64,000 nucleotides of DNA from Ferriphaselus amnicola (GTDB lineage Bacteria; Pseudomonadota; Gammaproteobacteria; Burkholderiales; Gallionellaceae). Position 1 is the first letter of the stretch; each line of letters begins with the position of its first letter. The notes beneath the pieces were generated by a model. That model saw only the letters and a program-made list of their open reading frames with translations. It ran no database searches and was not told the origin of the DNA. The stretch spans positions 1,984,001 through 2,048,000 of the forward strand of contig NZ_AP018738.1 of assembly GCF_000974685.2 (NCBI RefSeq), read 5' to 3'. Position numbers and translations under genes: made by a program. This document shows positions 1 to 8,390 of this stretch, piece after piece.

Positions 1-1500
1 AGCCCGGATGCCTTGACTCACCCCAGTTTCAAGAATGGCCAAACGCTGGAGTTCATGAAGAAGATCGGCATCTCTCCTGAACACGTAATCATCGAGATCA
101 CCGAGAACCAACCCATCTTCGACTTTGAAGCGGTACGCAATGCGTTGCTGCATTATCGCCAGATGGGTTTCAAAATCGCCATGGATGATCTGGGCGAAGG
201 CTTTTCCAGTTTGCGGCTGTGGTCAGAGCTGCGCCCAGAGTTCGTCAAGATCGACATGCACTTTGTACAAGGGGTGAACACCGATCCACTCAAGCTGCAA
301 TTCCTGAAGTCGATTCAGCAGATCGCTGAAAGCTGTGGCACTCAGGTGATTGCCGAAGGCGTGGAGACCGAGGCCGAGTTACGCACCATTCGCGACATCG
401 GTATCGCGATGGGACAAGGCTATTTCATCGCCCGCCCCAGCCCCACTCCGCCACTGGTCGCGCCCCCCGAAGCCAGTCTAGTGCTGAATAGCGCGCGCAC
501 AGCGGGCTATCCGAAGAATGCTTTTCTGGCGAACCGCAGCGTCACCGCCCATAAGCTACTGGTGTATGTGGAGCCAGTCACCCCAGAGACGGATAACGAC
601 TCGATCTTTATCTGCTTCGGAGAAAACCCTGGGCTAGATAGCTTACCCGTGGTCAAGCATGGAAAACCCGTCGGCTTGATCAATCGCCATGCCTTCATCG
701 ACTGCTTCGCCCAACCTTATCGCCGCGAACTGCTAGGTAAAAAACCGTGTAGCCAACTGATGTTCACCAAGCCGCTACTGGTTGAAAGGAGTACGCCAGT
801 ACAGGAACTCAGCCAATTCCTGACCGAGTCCGAGGGCCGCCACTTCGCTGATGGTTTCATCATCACCGAGGAAGGCCGTTATCTAGGCGTGGGCACCGGC
901 CAAGGTTTACTGCGCGTCATCACGCAGATGCAGATCGAGGCCGCGCGTTACGCCAATCCGCTGACGATGCTGCCCGGCAATGTGCCGATCAACGAGCACA
1001 TCGAGCGCCTACTCGAAAGTGGCGAGCCGTTCTATGCCTGCTACTGCGATCTGGATAATTTCAAGCCATTCAACGATGTGTATGGTTACCGCAAAGGTGA
1101 CGAGATGATCCAGATGACCGGACGTATCTTGCATTGGTCTTGTGACCCTAAGTTAGATTTTCTCGGACATATCGGTGGTGACGATTTCATCCTAATCCTG
1201 CAAAGCACCGACTGGCAAAAACGCTGCGACGGTGCGCTGCAATCCTTCGCCGAGCTATCTACCTCACTCGCCAGCGACCAACATCGCTGGTGCGGCGGCT
1301 ACGAGAGCGAAGACCGACAAGGCCGAGTCGTGTTCAACACACTGCCGACACTGTCCATCGGCGCGGTGTACATCGATCCAGAACAGTTCGCATCACACCA
1401 CGACGTGTCGGCCGCAACCGCCCGCGCCAAGAAAATGGCCAAGCAGATCCACGGCAACAGCCTATTCGTCGAGCAACGCAAGCCACACCAGCCGGAGTAG
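1..1500 (+). CDS. EAL-CBS-GGDEF cyclic-di-GMP protein, 5' truncated
   Basis: The frame is open from base 1, so the true start lies upstream and about 500 codons are visible. Residues 1-150 are the C-terminal two thirds of an EAL phosphodiesterase domain, with IEITEN, a DDLG metal site (usually DDFG), VKID and AEGVET. Residues about 175-305 resemble a CBS pair. Residues about 315-490 are a GGDEF domain whose signature reads GGDDF at base 1174. Proteins with this architecture make or break cyclic-di-GMP, or only sense it. The EAL motif itself is outside the window, so phosphodiesterase activity cannot be judged. The stop is 4 bases before the next gene, which suggests a shared transcript with the chemotaxis receptor. 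Confidence 0.9.
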   Translation, partial: SPDALTHPSFKNGQTLEFMKKIGISPEHVIIEITENQPIFDFEAVRNALLHYRQMGFKIAMDDLGEGFSSLRLWSELRPEFVKIDMHFVQGVNTDPLKLQFLKSIQQIAESCGTQVIAEGVETEAELRTIRDIGIAMGQGYFIARPSPTPPLVAPPEASLVLNSARTAGYPKNAFLANRSVTAHKLLVYVEPVTPETDNDSIFICFGENPGLDSLPVVKHGKPVGLINRHAFIDCFAQPYRRELLGKKPCSQLMFTKPLLVERSTPVQELSQFLTESEGRHFADGFIITEEGRYLGVGTGQGLLRVITQMQIEAARYANPLTMLPGNVPINEHIERLLESGEPFYACYCDLDNFKPFNDVYGYRKGDEMIQMTGRILHWSCDPKLDFLGHIGGDDFILILQSTDWQKRCDGALQSFAELSTSLASDQHRWCGGYESEDRQGRVVFNTLPTLSIGAVYIDPEQFASHHDVSAATARAKKMAKQIHGNSLFVEQRKPHQPE

Positions 1501-1504
1501 CGAT

Positions 1505-3121
1505 ATGACCCTGCAATCACAAAATCGTCTGATCGCTGGAATCACGCTGGCATGTATCACCAGCGTCGTCATCTTTGCGGCCATCCAATTGCAGCGACTG
1601 CAAGCTGACTTTAGCAACTACCAGTCTCGACAAACCTTGACCCGCAATCTGGCAGAAATCAAAAGTGAACTACTGACCATTTCGCGCGCCGACCCGGTAT
1701 TGATCGAAACCAGCCAGCAATTGACGGTCACCAGCTCACGCATTCAGGCGCTTCAGCGCGAACTGATCACGCTGAAGACTCCCAACTTGGATAAGGCCCA
1801 AGTACAAAAGATCGAAACAGTCTGGGCCGATTACGCCAAGCGATTTGCCTCTGCAATCAAAATTGCCGAGACCAACCCAGAGGATGCGTTGACACTACCC
1901 GATGTACTTTACCGAAATCAATTGCAACCGCTGATCCTCGAGCTGGATCGAATGGCTGAAGCCAATCGCTTGGGAAAGATGCAGGCAGAGCAGTCGATAC
2001 TCCAAGCCCTAGACCGGATCTTATGGATCATCGTGCTGCCCTTAGTCGTGGCCGGACTCGTCATCGTGATCTTCCAGTCGGTGTTCAGTCGCCGATTGAA
2101 AGGACGAGTGGAGGAGGTTTTGACCGCGATGAATTGCCTGATCGACGGAAATCTGACTCATCGGCTTCCCGCCACGTACGCCGATGAGATCGGCAAAATG
2201 GCCAGCACCATCAACGCGTTCATCGCCCGATTTGAAGCCATCCTAGGGGAAGTCAACACTTCAGCCGGCCAGTCCCTGCAAACCAGCAATCGGGTGAGTC
2301 TGATGACTCAAGCGGTCAGTGAGAACGCACAGATACAGACCGACCGAGTGTCCAATGTCAGCCAGTCGATACAAGCGATGCATCGCACGGCTACCGAGAT
2401 AGCCCAAAGTGCCAACCTGGCTGCCGAAACCGCACTGAACACCCGCCAGCAGGTTAAAGAAGGCGCGCAAGTCGGGCAAGCAACCATCGCCACCTTGACT
2501 CGTCTCGATGCCACGATGTGTACATCAGCTCAGACCATGGATGGGCTGAACTTAGCCTTGCAACAGATCGACTCGATCAGCAACATCATCAAGGGAATCG
2601 CCGAACAGACCAAATTACTGGCGCTGAATGCCGCCATCGAAGCTGCCCGCGCGGGTGACTATGGTCGTGGCTTTGCCGTGGTGGCTGACGAAGTGCGCAC
2701 CTTGTCCGACCGCACCACCAGCTCAGCCATCGACATATCCAACCTACTCAATGCCGTCCGATCTTCCGCTGGCGAAGCCGTCACTGCAATGCACACCGCA
2801 CGCGGAGAAGTGCAAGCCAGCGCCAATCACGGCGAAAAGATCGGCGATGTACTTGGGCAGATCGAGAATTCCATGCAGTTGGTCGCCGACATGATGCAAC
2901 AGATAGCCCAAGCCACTCAGGAGCAGTCGCGCAACAGTGACCAGATCACGCAGCACATCCGAGCAGTGTTCACCGCGACACAAGCAACGACTGACGATAT
3001 CCAGATGACTCGCGATGAGATGGTCGGCTTGGCACAAACCTCCAAAGTCTTGCACCGCACCATTTCGCAGTTCCGCTTCACCCCCTCCGCTGGCGGCAAC
3101 ACCAGCGAACTATGGGCGTAA
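1505..3121 (+). CDS. methyl-accepting chemotaxis protein
   Basis: This 538-aa receptor should sense a signal in the periplasm and control CheA through its cytoplasmic hairpin. Transmembrane segments lie at about residues 9-28 and 172-195, with an all-helical sensor region between them. A HAMP-like linker follows the second segment. The conserved signalling tip is at about residues 365-405 ([18 protein letters not shown] and then [10 protein letters not shown]). The ATG at 1505 was chosen because CGGAG at 1493-1497 is well spaced and sits in the end of the upstream gene; an open frame extends further 5' but has no such site. The ligand cannot be predicted. Pairing with a cyclic-di-GMP enzyme suggests a joint role in motility or attachment, which is inference. 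Confidence 0.95.
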   Translation: MTLQSQNRLIAGITLACITSVVIFAAIQLQRLQADFSNYQSRQTLTRNLAEIKSELLTISRADPVLIETSQQLTVTSSRIQALQRELITLKTPNLDKAQVQKIETVWADYAKRFASAIKIAETNPEDALTLPDVLYRNQLQPLILELDRMAEANRLGKMQAEQSILQALDRILWIIVLPLVVAGLVIVIFQSVFSRRLKGRVEEVLTAMNCLIDGNLTHRLPATYADEIGKMASTINAFIARFEAILGEVNTSAGQSLQTSNRVSLMTQAVSENAQIQTDRVSNVSQSIQAMHRTATEIAQSANLAAETALNTRQQVKEGAQVGQATIATLTRLDATMCTSAQTMDGLNLALQQIDSISNIIKGIAEQTKLLALNAAIEAARAGDYGRGFAVVADEVRTLSDRTTSSAIDISNLLNAVRSSAGEAVTAMHTARGEVQASANHGEKIGDVLGQIENSMQLVADMMQQIAQATQEQSRNSDQITQHIRAVFTATQATTDDIQMTRDEMVGLAQTSKVLHRTISQFRFTPSAGGNTSELWA

Positions 3122-3161
3122 GTCATGCCTGAGATTCCCATCATGAAGAGGATTTAACATC

Positions 3162-4040
3162 ATGCACACTGTTCGTCCGACGCTACTTGTTTCGATATTT
3201 CGCCTGCTACGCTTTGTCATTCATCTGGCTTATGGCACGCTGCTAGGCAGCCTCTTCCCGTTCCTCAAACGATCCCAGCAACGGCGTGTGCTGCGCCGCT
3301 GGAGCCGTGAGTTGCTCGACATTCTGAATGTTCAACTGAATATGTGCGGATATGTGCAGCATGGTGTCAGACCGGTCGGGTTGTTAGTTGCAAACCATGT
3401 GTCATGGCTGGATGTGGTCGCCATGAATGCAGCCGTGCCCAACTGCTTCGTTGCCAAATCCGAGTTGCGCGACTGGCCCTTGATCGGCTGGCTGTGCCAG
3501 CGTGCGCGCACCCTCTTCATCGAACGCAATGATCGGCGCGACACATTACGTATCAATCAACAGGTGACTGAGCTACTGAATGCGGGCAACTGCGTTACCA
3601 TCTTCCCCGAGGGAACGACCACCGGCGGACATGCACCACACTATTTCCACTCTTCGTTGCTGCAAAGTGCGATCGATAGCCGAACCGATATCCATCCGAT
3701 CGCTCTCCGCTATCATGACTCTCAGGGAGAGCTAGCTCATACGGCTGATTTCGTCGGCGATATGAGCTTCGCCCGTTCACTCTGGAATGTGCTGACCAAC
3801 CCAGCCCTGCACGTTACGTTGACCCGCCTCCCTTCGATCTCCAGCGCCAACGAACACCGCCGTTCGCTGGCTCGTGCAGCACACTCGGCCATCAGCCTAG
3901 CGTTAGCACATCCACAACTGGCATTCCATCCTTTGGCCGACACCAGCACCTGCTGGGTTGAGACTGAGCCAGCGTACCCTTCGTTTTATGCGCTGATGTT
4001 ACCCGGCAACTTGAATGTGGCGGAGCAGGAGCCGCGCTAG
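3162..4040 (+). CDS. olsA: PlsC-family acyltransferase, OlsA-like
   Basis: This 292-aa membrane-associated acyltransferase has the family blocks NHVSWLD (the HX4D catalytic motif) near residue 79 and FPEGTT near residue 147, with a hydrophobic N-terminal anchor. The family moves an acyl chain from acyl-ACP to a lysolipid. It is followed at once by a GNAT-type N-acyltransferase, the gene pairing known for ornithine lipids, where OlsB makes lyso-ornithine lipid and OlsA adds the second chain. On that basis OlsA is the best guess. A plain lysophosphatidate acyltransferase (PlsC) is the alternative. The location next to the phosphate-starvation cluster fits ornithine lipid, which replaces phospholipid in many bacteria short of phosphate. 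Confidence 0.7.
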   Translation: MHTVRPTLLVSIFRLLRFVIHLAYGTLLGSLFPFLKRSQQRRVLRRWSRELLDILNVQLNMCGYVQHGVRPVGLLVANHVSWLDVVAMNAAVPNCFVAKSELRDWPLIGWLCQRARTLFIERNDRRDTLRINQQVTELLNAGNCVTIFPEGTTTGGHAPHYFHSSLLQSAIDSRTDIHPIALRYHDSQGELAHTADFVGDMSFARSLWNVLTNPALHVTLTRLPSISSANEHRRSLARAAHSAISLALAHPQLAFHPLADTSTCWVETEPAYPSFYALMLPGNLNVAEQEPR

Positions 4041-4134
4041 ATCAGGCTGAGTAACGAATGGTTAACTTTTCGGAAATCCTGCGGAAACATCTGAGCGCTA
4101 AGCTTTCCCCATCGCAACTGATTTGGAGGCCGAT

Positions 4135-4881
4135 ATGCTAGAACTGAACACACAGAGCTCGTCACCGTCTCGCCGTCTAAGTATGGGCATGGCTCGCTAC
4201 CTCTCCGAAGTGGAAGAGGCGCAGCGCCTACGGTACAAGGTATTTTCGGAAGAGATGGGAGCTCGCTTACCCTCCGCCGAAGAGGGCTTGGATCGCGATC
4301 TTTACGACCGTCACTGTGAGCATCTGCTGGTGCGCGATGGCGACAACCACAAAGTCGTCGGAACCTACCGCATCCTATCGCCCTCTCGTGCTCATGCCTT
4401 GGGTAGCTACTATTCTGAAACTGAGTTCGACCTCGACCGGCTAAGCAATTTGCGCAGCCAAATGGTCGAGGTCGGTCGCTCCTGCGTGCACCCAGCCTAC
4501 CGCGACGGAGCCACCATCACCCAACTCTGGGGCGGTCTGGCTGACTACATGGTGCGGAACAAGTATCAATATCTGATCGGCTGCGCCAGTATCGGCATGG
4601 GTGATGGCGGACATTACGCGGCTAGTGTGTTCCAACGTATCTATCAACGGCACGCGGCGCCTTCCGAGTATCGCGTATTCCCACATTGCCCATTGCCGCT
4701 GGCCGCGCTGAATCAGTCACTGGAAGTAAACATCCCGCCGTTGCTCAAAGGCTATTTGCGACTGGGTGCGTATATCGGCGGCGAACCCGCCTGGGATCCT
4801 GATTTCAATACGGCGGATGTATTCATCCTGCTGCCACTTTCGAGGATGAACCCGCGCTACGCAAAGCACTTCATCCGCTGA
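4135..4881 (+). CDS. olsB: GNAT-type N-acyltransferase, OlsB-like
   Basis: This 248-aa protein belongs to the long-chain N-acyltransferase group often labelled hemolysin-like, which includes OlsB (3-hydroxyacyl-ACP to ornithine). Seen here are the early RYKVFSEEMGA block, VVGTYRIL and VEVGRSCVHPAYR, all typical of the group. The ATG at 4135 is preceded by TGGAGG at 4124-4129, which favours it over a TTG at 4123 that would overlap the ribosome site. It lies 94 bases after the OlsA-like gene on the same strand and is closed by a terminator at 4905-4933. Related enzymes use other amines, so ornithine as substrate is inference from the gene pair. Confidence 0.72.
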   Translation: MLELNTQSSSPSRRLSMGMARYLSEVEEAQRLRYKVFSEEMGARLPSAEEGLDRDLYDRHCEHLLVRDGDNHKVVGTYRILSPSRAHALGSYYSETEFDLDRLSNLRSQMVEVGRSCVHPAYRDGATITQLWGGLADYMVRNKYQYLIGCASIGMGDGGHYAASVFQRIYQRHAAPSEYRVFPHCPLPLAALNQSLEVNIPPLLKGYLRLGAYIGGEPAWDPDFNTADVFILLPLSRMNPRYAKHFIR

Positions 4882-4904
4882 TCTTTTCCCTCCCCTGAGG
4901 TTTG

Positions 4905-4933
4905 CGCGCACGCGGTTCTGGTGCGCGTTTTTT
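4905..4933 (+). terminator. rho-independent terminator after olsB-like gene
   Basis: A 7-bp stem, CGCGCAC at 4905-4911 with GTGCGCG at 4921-4927, is followed by six T. The T tract overlaps the stop codon of the convergent parA-like gene. It should end the acyltransferase transcript. Confidence 0.8.
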
Positions 4934-5546
4934 ATGGCTTCTCCAACCAGCGTTGTAACCCAGCCCACTGCTCGCGCTCGCGCACCGTTTGATGCAGCGG
5001 CAGATCGAAGATGCTCTTGCCTTCCATGACCGTATTCACATAGACCTGCGCCTCGCGCAAACAGGCCAGCACGGGCAACTCCAAGCCCGTCAAAAACTCT
5101 TCCAGCGTGGCCGCCGCGCGGGTACGCGCGGACATACGCATCCCGACCACACCGACGTGTAACTTGCCTTTTCGTATGGCTTTTTCTTCACTCAGCACAT
5201 GCAGGAAATTCTGGCTCGCACGCATATCGAAGATGGATGTCCCGATGGGAATGATGATCTTGGAAGCCAGCTTGATCGCCCGCTCCAGATTCTTACCATG
5301 CAAGCCGGCTGCGGAGTCGATCACCAGCCAGTCCGAATCTGGGCGCTCTTCGCGCTTAGTTTCGAGCGGCCAGATCATCGGCAACTCAGCTGGGCGTTGC
5401 TCCAGCCATAACCGAGCTGACTGCTGCCTATCCATATCTAGCAAAGCAACGTGATGCCCCGTGCTAGCCAGATAGGCTGCCACATTGACTGCAAGAGTAG
5501 TCTTGCCACTGCCGCCTTTGGGATTGGCGATCAGAACCGCTTGCAT
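4932..5546 (-). CDS. ParA/MinD-family ATPase
   Basis: This 204-aa protein has a deviant Walker A motif, KGGSGKTT, at residues 10-17, then DMDRQQSA and a DWLVIDSAAG Walker-B-like block. These place it in the ParA/MinD group that positions DNA or protein cargo. It lacks the DNA-binding N-terminus of plasmid ParA and has no parB next to it, so it is an orphan, chromosomal type. The start ATG has AAAGG seven bases upstream. The gene begins 15 bases after the phoU stop on the same strand, so it should be read from the phoU promoter. A link to phosphate stress is possible but is only context. Confidence 0.85.
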   Translation of the reverse strand: MQAVLIANPKGGSGKTTLAVNVAAYLASTGHHVALLDMDRQQSARLWLEQRPAELPMIWPLETKREERPDSDWLVIDSAAGLHGKNLERAIKLASKIIIPIGTSIFDMRASQNFLHVLSEEKAIRKGKLHVGVVGMRMSARTRAAATLEEFLTGLELPVLACLREAQVYVNTVMEGKSIFDLPLHQTVREREQWAGLQRWLEKP

Positions 5547-5561
5547 GATGAACCTTTCGCG

Positions 5562-6287
5562 TCAGTTGGAGCGAGGCGAAGGGGAATCAAGAACCTCCCG
5601 CTCGATCTCTTCGACCGAAGCATGACGCATATCGCGCCCCTTGACTAGATAGATCAAATACTCTGCGATATTCTTGGCGTGATCGCCGATGCGCTCGATC
5701 GCCTTGGCCACGAACAACAGCTCCAACGAAGTCGAAATAGTGCGCGGATCTTCCATCATAAACGTGATGAGGTAACGCATGATGGATTGGAACTCGTCAT
5801 CCACTTTCTCGTCTTGACGCACCACTTGGGCCGCCACATTAAGATCAAGGCGAGCAAAGGCATCGAGGGATTTTCGCAGCATTTCCAGCGCCAACGAGGT
5901 GGCGTATTCAAGCTGACTATAGCGCGGCAAGTAAAGCGAATTGCGTTCAGACAATAAAATGCCCATGCGCGCAATCTTCTTGGCGCTATCGCCGATACGC
6001 TCCAAATCGGTGATGGTTTTGACGATGGTCAGCAACACGCGTAGATCGGAGGCGGCGGGTTGGCGACGAGCGATGATGCGACTGCACGCCTCGTCGATCT
6101 CCATTTCTAGGGTATTGACCTGAAAATCGTTGTCCACGATCACGTTCATCTGGTTAAGGTCGCCCGCGATCAAGGCTGCCATCGCCAGTCTGACCTGACT
6201 CTCCACCAGACCGCCCATTTGCAGCACGCGAGCGCGCACCGCTTCAAGCTCTGCGTCGAACTGCTTGGATGTATGCTCACCTACCAT
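5562..6287 (-). CDS. phoU: phosphate signalling regulator PhoU
   Basis: PhoU couples the PstSCAB importer to the PhoR sensor kinase and keeps the Pho regulon off when phosphate is ample. The 241-aa product shows two PhoU helical repeats, each with an ERIGD motif (ERIGDSAKKIA and ERIGDHAKNIA), which bind metal clusters in the family. ATG at 6287 was chosen because AGGAG at 6296-6300 sits 8 bases upstream; a GTG at 6296 would overlap that site. In many bacteria phoU is the last gene of the pst operon; here it is separate, reads the other way, and has its own Pho-type promoter. No phoB or phoR is in the window. Confidence 0.95.
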   Translation of the reverse strand: MVGEHTSKQFDAELEAVRARVLQMGGLVESQVRLAMAALIAGDLNQMNVIVDNDFQVNTLEMEIDEACSRIIARRQPAASDLRVLLTIVKTITDLERIGDSAKKIARMGILLSERNSLYLPRYSQLEYATSLALEMLRKSLDAFARLDLNVAAQVVRQDEKVDDEFQSIMRYLITFMMEDPRTISTSLELLFVAKAIERIGDHAKNIAEYLIYLVKGRDMRHASVEEIEREVLDSPSPRSN

Positions 6288-6313
6288 GCTAGTCACTCCT
6301 GAAATGATTGGCC

Positions 6314-6347
6314 ATAGTAAGCGTTGGATGTAACAGTTTTATGACAT
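6314..6347 (-). promoter_or_regulatory. PhoB-type promoter of phoU
   Basis: Read on the minus strand, bases 6347-6330 give ATGTCATAAAACTGTTAC, which matches 16 of 18 positions of the E. coli Pho box CTGTCATAWAWCTGTCAY. Ten bases later comes TACTAT (6319-6314) as a -10 element. A Pho box in the -35 position is the usual activator layout for PhoB. The match was scored by eye. Confidence 0.85.
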
Positions 6348-6366
6348 AGGGACAGCCTGCACCGAA

Positions 6367-6400
6367 GTGATACAAAACTGTAATATTATTACGCTATGCT
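6367..6400 (+). promoter_or_regulatory. probable PhoB-type promoter of ppx
   Basis: GTGATACAAAACTGTAAT at 6367-6384 matches about 13 of 18 Pho-box positions, mainly in the second repeat. TATGCT at 6395-6400 follows after exactly 10 bases. It is back to back with the phoU promoter and would give a leader of about 45 bases for ppx. The first repeat is poor, so this is less sure than the phoU site. Confidence 0.55.
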
Positions 6401-6450
6401 GTCGCACTCAAAAATGTAGCCTCAACTCAAGTCACGACTTCGGATCTGCC

Positions 6451-7944
6451 ATGCTCAAATACGCCACCCTTGCAGCGATCGACCTGGGCTCAAACAGCTT
6501 CCACCTAGAGATCGCCCGCGTCATCAACGACCAGATATTTCCGCTCGACACACTGCGTGAGCCGATACGACTGGCTTCAGGGCTGACACCGGACAAGCAG
6601 CTGACCGAAGAAACGCAACAACGCGCTCTGGAGTGTCTAACTCGTTTTGGAGAGCGTCTGCGCCAGTTGCCACAAAGTGCGGTGCGCGCGGTGGGCACCA
6701 ATTCCTTGCGCGTAGCCAAGAATTCACAGGAGTTCTTGCAGCGCGCCGAAGCGGCTTTGGGCTTTCCCATTGAGGTCATTGCTGGGCGCGAAGAAGCGCG
6801 TTTGATCTATTTGGGCGTAGCCAACAATCTGCCGCCCTCGCCGGAGCGCCGCTTGGTGGTGGACATCGGCGGTGGTTCGACCGAGCTCATCATCGGCAGC
6901 GGTACACAACCGGAAAAGCTGGAAAGTCTATACATGGGCTGTGTCAGCTATACCTTGCGCTTCTTCCCTGATGGAGCCATCACCAAGAAATCACTAGCAG
7001 CGGCAGAGCTAGCGGCACGCAATGAGCTGCAAAGCATCGTCTCCGAGTACTCCAATGAGTTTTGGAGCGAAGCCATCGGCTCGTCCGGCACGGCACGTAC
7101 CCTCGCAGGCATCTTGCAGCGCAACGGGTGGTCGGACGGTAGCATCACGCAAGAAGGCTTGATCTCGTTGCGTAATCACCTGCTGAAGATCGGTGACACG
7201 TCCCAGCTGGACAAACTCGGCTTCCGCGCCGACCGCATGCAGGTGCTTCCCGGCGGCTTCGCCATCATGCACGCGATCATGACCGAGCTCGACATCCCGC
7301 GCCTGACCACCAGCCGCTTCGCCCTGCGCGACGGCATCCTGCACGATCTGCTCGGACGCTTCCACGACCACGACGTACGCGATGTCACCGTCAACAACTT
7401 CATGCAGCGCTATCAGGTCGATCTCGCACAGTCGCAGCGCGTGGAATCACTGGCGCAATCGCTGCTGAATGAGCTGACCGCCAACTTGACAGGCAAGCGC
7501 GACGCGCACCACAAGATGCTAGGCTGGGCCGCACGCCTGCATGAGATCGGCTTGTCCATCGCCCACAGTGGCCACCACAAACACGCCGCCTACATCCTGA
7601 GCAACGCCGATATGCCTGGTTTCTCCAACGACGAACAAGGCGCGTTGAGCCGCTTGGTACTAGCGCATCGTGGCTCGCTCAAGAAGATGAATGGCTCGCT
7701 GCAAGGGCATGAGCTCTGGATGCCCGCCTTAGCACTCCGCTTGGCTGCCTTGTTCTATCGCAGTCGTAACGACTTGGCTCTGACAGCTATATCGTTTCAG
7801 GTGAATGAGCAGCATGTGGAACTCGCGCTGAACAAGTCCTGGCTGAAGCGTCATCCGCTCACGTTAGCCGCACTCGAAGCTGAAGTCGCCGAATGGAAAC
7901 AGATCGGCATCCAGTTGAAGTTACGACCTTTGGAAGTCGATTAA
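6451..7944 (+). CDS. ppx: exopolyphosphatase Ppx/GppA family
   Basis: This 497-aa enzyme releases phosphate from the end of polyphosphate chains; some relatives hydrolyse pppGpp. It has the ASKHA-fold phosphate loops AIDLGSNSFHLEI at residues 8-20 and VVDIGGGSTE near residue 138, EAIGSSGTARTL around 210, and a C-terminal HD-like helical region from about residue 310. Length matches full Ppx proteins. ATG at 6451 aligns with the usual N-terminus; an upstream extension in the same frame has no family similarity. It is divergent from phoU and seems to share a Pho-controlled region with it, so polyphosphate use would rise when phosphate is scarce. Confidence 0.93.
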   Translation: MLKYATLAAIDLGSNSFHLEIARVINDQIFPLDTLREPIRLASGLTPDKQLTEETQQRALECLTRFGERLRQLPQSAVRAVGTNSLRVAKNSQEFLQRAEAALGFPIEVIAGREEARLIYLGVANNLPPSPERRLVVDIGGGSTELIIGSGTQPEKLESLYMGCVSYTLRFFPDGAITKKSLAAAELAARNELQSIVSEYSNEFWSEAIGSSGTARTLAGILQRNGWSDGSITQEGLISLRNHLLKIGDTSQLDKLGFRADRMQVLPGGFAIMHAIMTELDIPRLTTSRFALRDGILHDLLGRFHDHDVRDVTVNNFMQRYQVDLAQSQRVESLAQSLLNELTANLTGKRDAHHKMLGWAARLHEIGLSIAHSGHHKHAAYILSNADMPGFSNDEQGALSRLVLAHRGSLKKMNGSLQGHELWMPALALRLAALFYRSRNDLALTAISFQVNEQHVELALNKSWLKRHPLTLAALEAEVAEWKQIGIQLKLRPLEVD

Positions 7945-7958
7945 GTAGCCTCGCTTGA

Positions 7959-7992
7959 CTGTCATCATTCCTTAACACTAGGCACGTAGCAT
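7959..7992 (+). promoter_or_regulatory. probable PhoB-type promoter of the 71-aa gene
   Basis: CTGTCATCATTCCTTAAC at 7959-7976 has a perfect first Pho-box repeat and a weak second one (about 12-13 of 18). TAGCAT at 7987-7992 follows after 10 bases, the same spacing as at phoU and pstS. It lies just after the ppx stop and 34 bases before the small gene. Confidence 0.5.
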
Positions 7993-8025
7993 CTGCTTCG
8001 AGTCAACGTAAACAAGGAGCATAAA

Positions 8026-8241
8026 ATGACCAAGCACGATACTCAACTCGAATACTCGGTACACCCCGACAGCCTGTTCTACGCGGGTTCAGCAGAAGGC
8101 TACGCGTTAGCCAATGCCGCGCCTACCTCATCAAGCTTTGCACTCCGACTAAGGAATATATTTAGACGTATAGCGAAAAACAGCCCCGAGCACACACAAA
8201 CCAACAAGCGGCACAGAGTCGATCGATACGAACGAGACTAA
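8026..8241 (+). CDS. small protein of unknown function in the Pho cluster
   Basis: A 71-aa protein with no family I recognise. AAGGAG lies a normal distance before the ATG, which together with a Pho-type promoter upstream supports real translation. The first 45 residues are mixed and mildly polar; the last 30 are strongly basic (RLRNIFRRIAK, then KRHRVDRYERD). No signal peptide, membrane segment or cysteine pair is visible. It sits between ppx and pstS on the same strand, ending 149 bases before pstS. A role in phosphate or polyphosphate physiology is a guess from context; the basic tail could bind polyphosphate, nucleic acid or a membrane. A chance frame is the alternative. Confidence 0.6.
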   Translation: MTKHDTQLEYSVHPDSLFYAGSAEGYALANAAPTSSSFALRLRNIFRRIAKNSPEHTQTNKRHRVDRYERD

Positions 8242-8286
8242 GCAGCGCCGAATGTCGCTCATCGACAATGAGCAAACGATGGATTT

Positions 8287-8320
8287 CTGTAATAATTGTG
8301 CAACATAAATGTCCTATGAT
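8287..8320 (+). promoter_or_regulatory. PhoB-type promoter of pstSCAB
   Basis: CTGTAATAATTGTGCAAC at 8287-8304 matches about 13 of 18 Pho-box positions, and TATGAT at 8315-8320 follows after 10 bases. The -10 lies 70 bases before the pstS start. A Pho box is expected at this operon in most proteobacteria. Confidence 0.7.
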
Positions 8321-8390
8321 ACGCAGGCTGACTCGACAAACACCTAGCGACAGCAACCGAATTCACACTTAAATACTGGAGAGTAATACC

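Noticed and set aside
1232-1504. 5' extension of the chemotaxis receptor frame
   Set aside because: It overlaps the GGDEF gene, is Ser/Thr/Arg-rich, and lacks a ribosome site; the ATG at 1505 has one.
4041-4134. Search for a Pho box before the OlsB-like gene
   Set aside because: No pair of CTGTCAT-like repeats with 11-base phasing was found on either strand.
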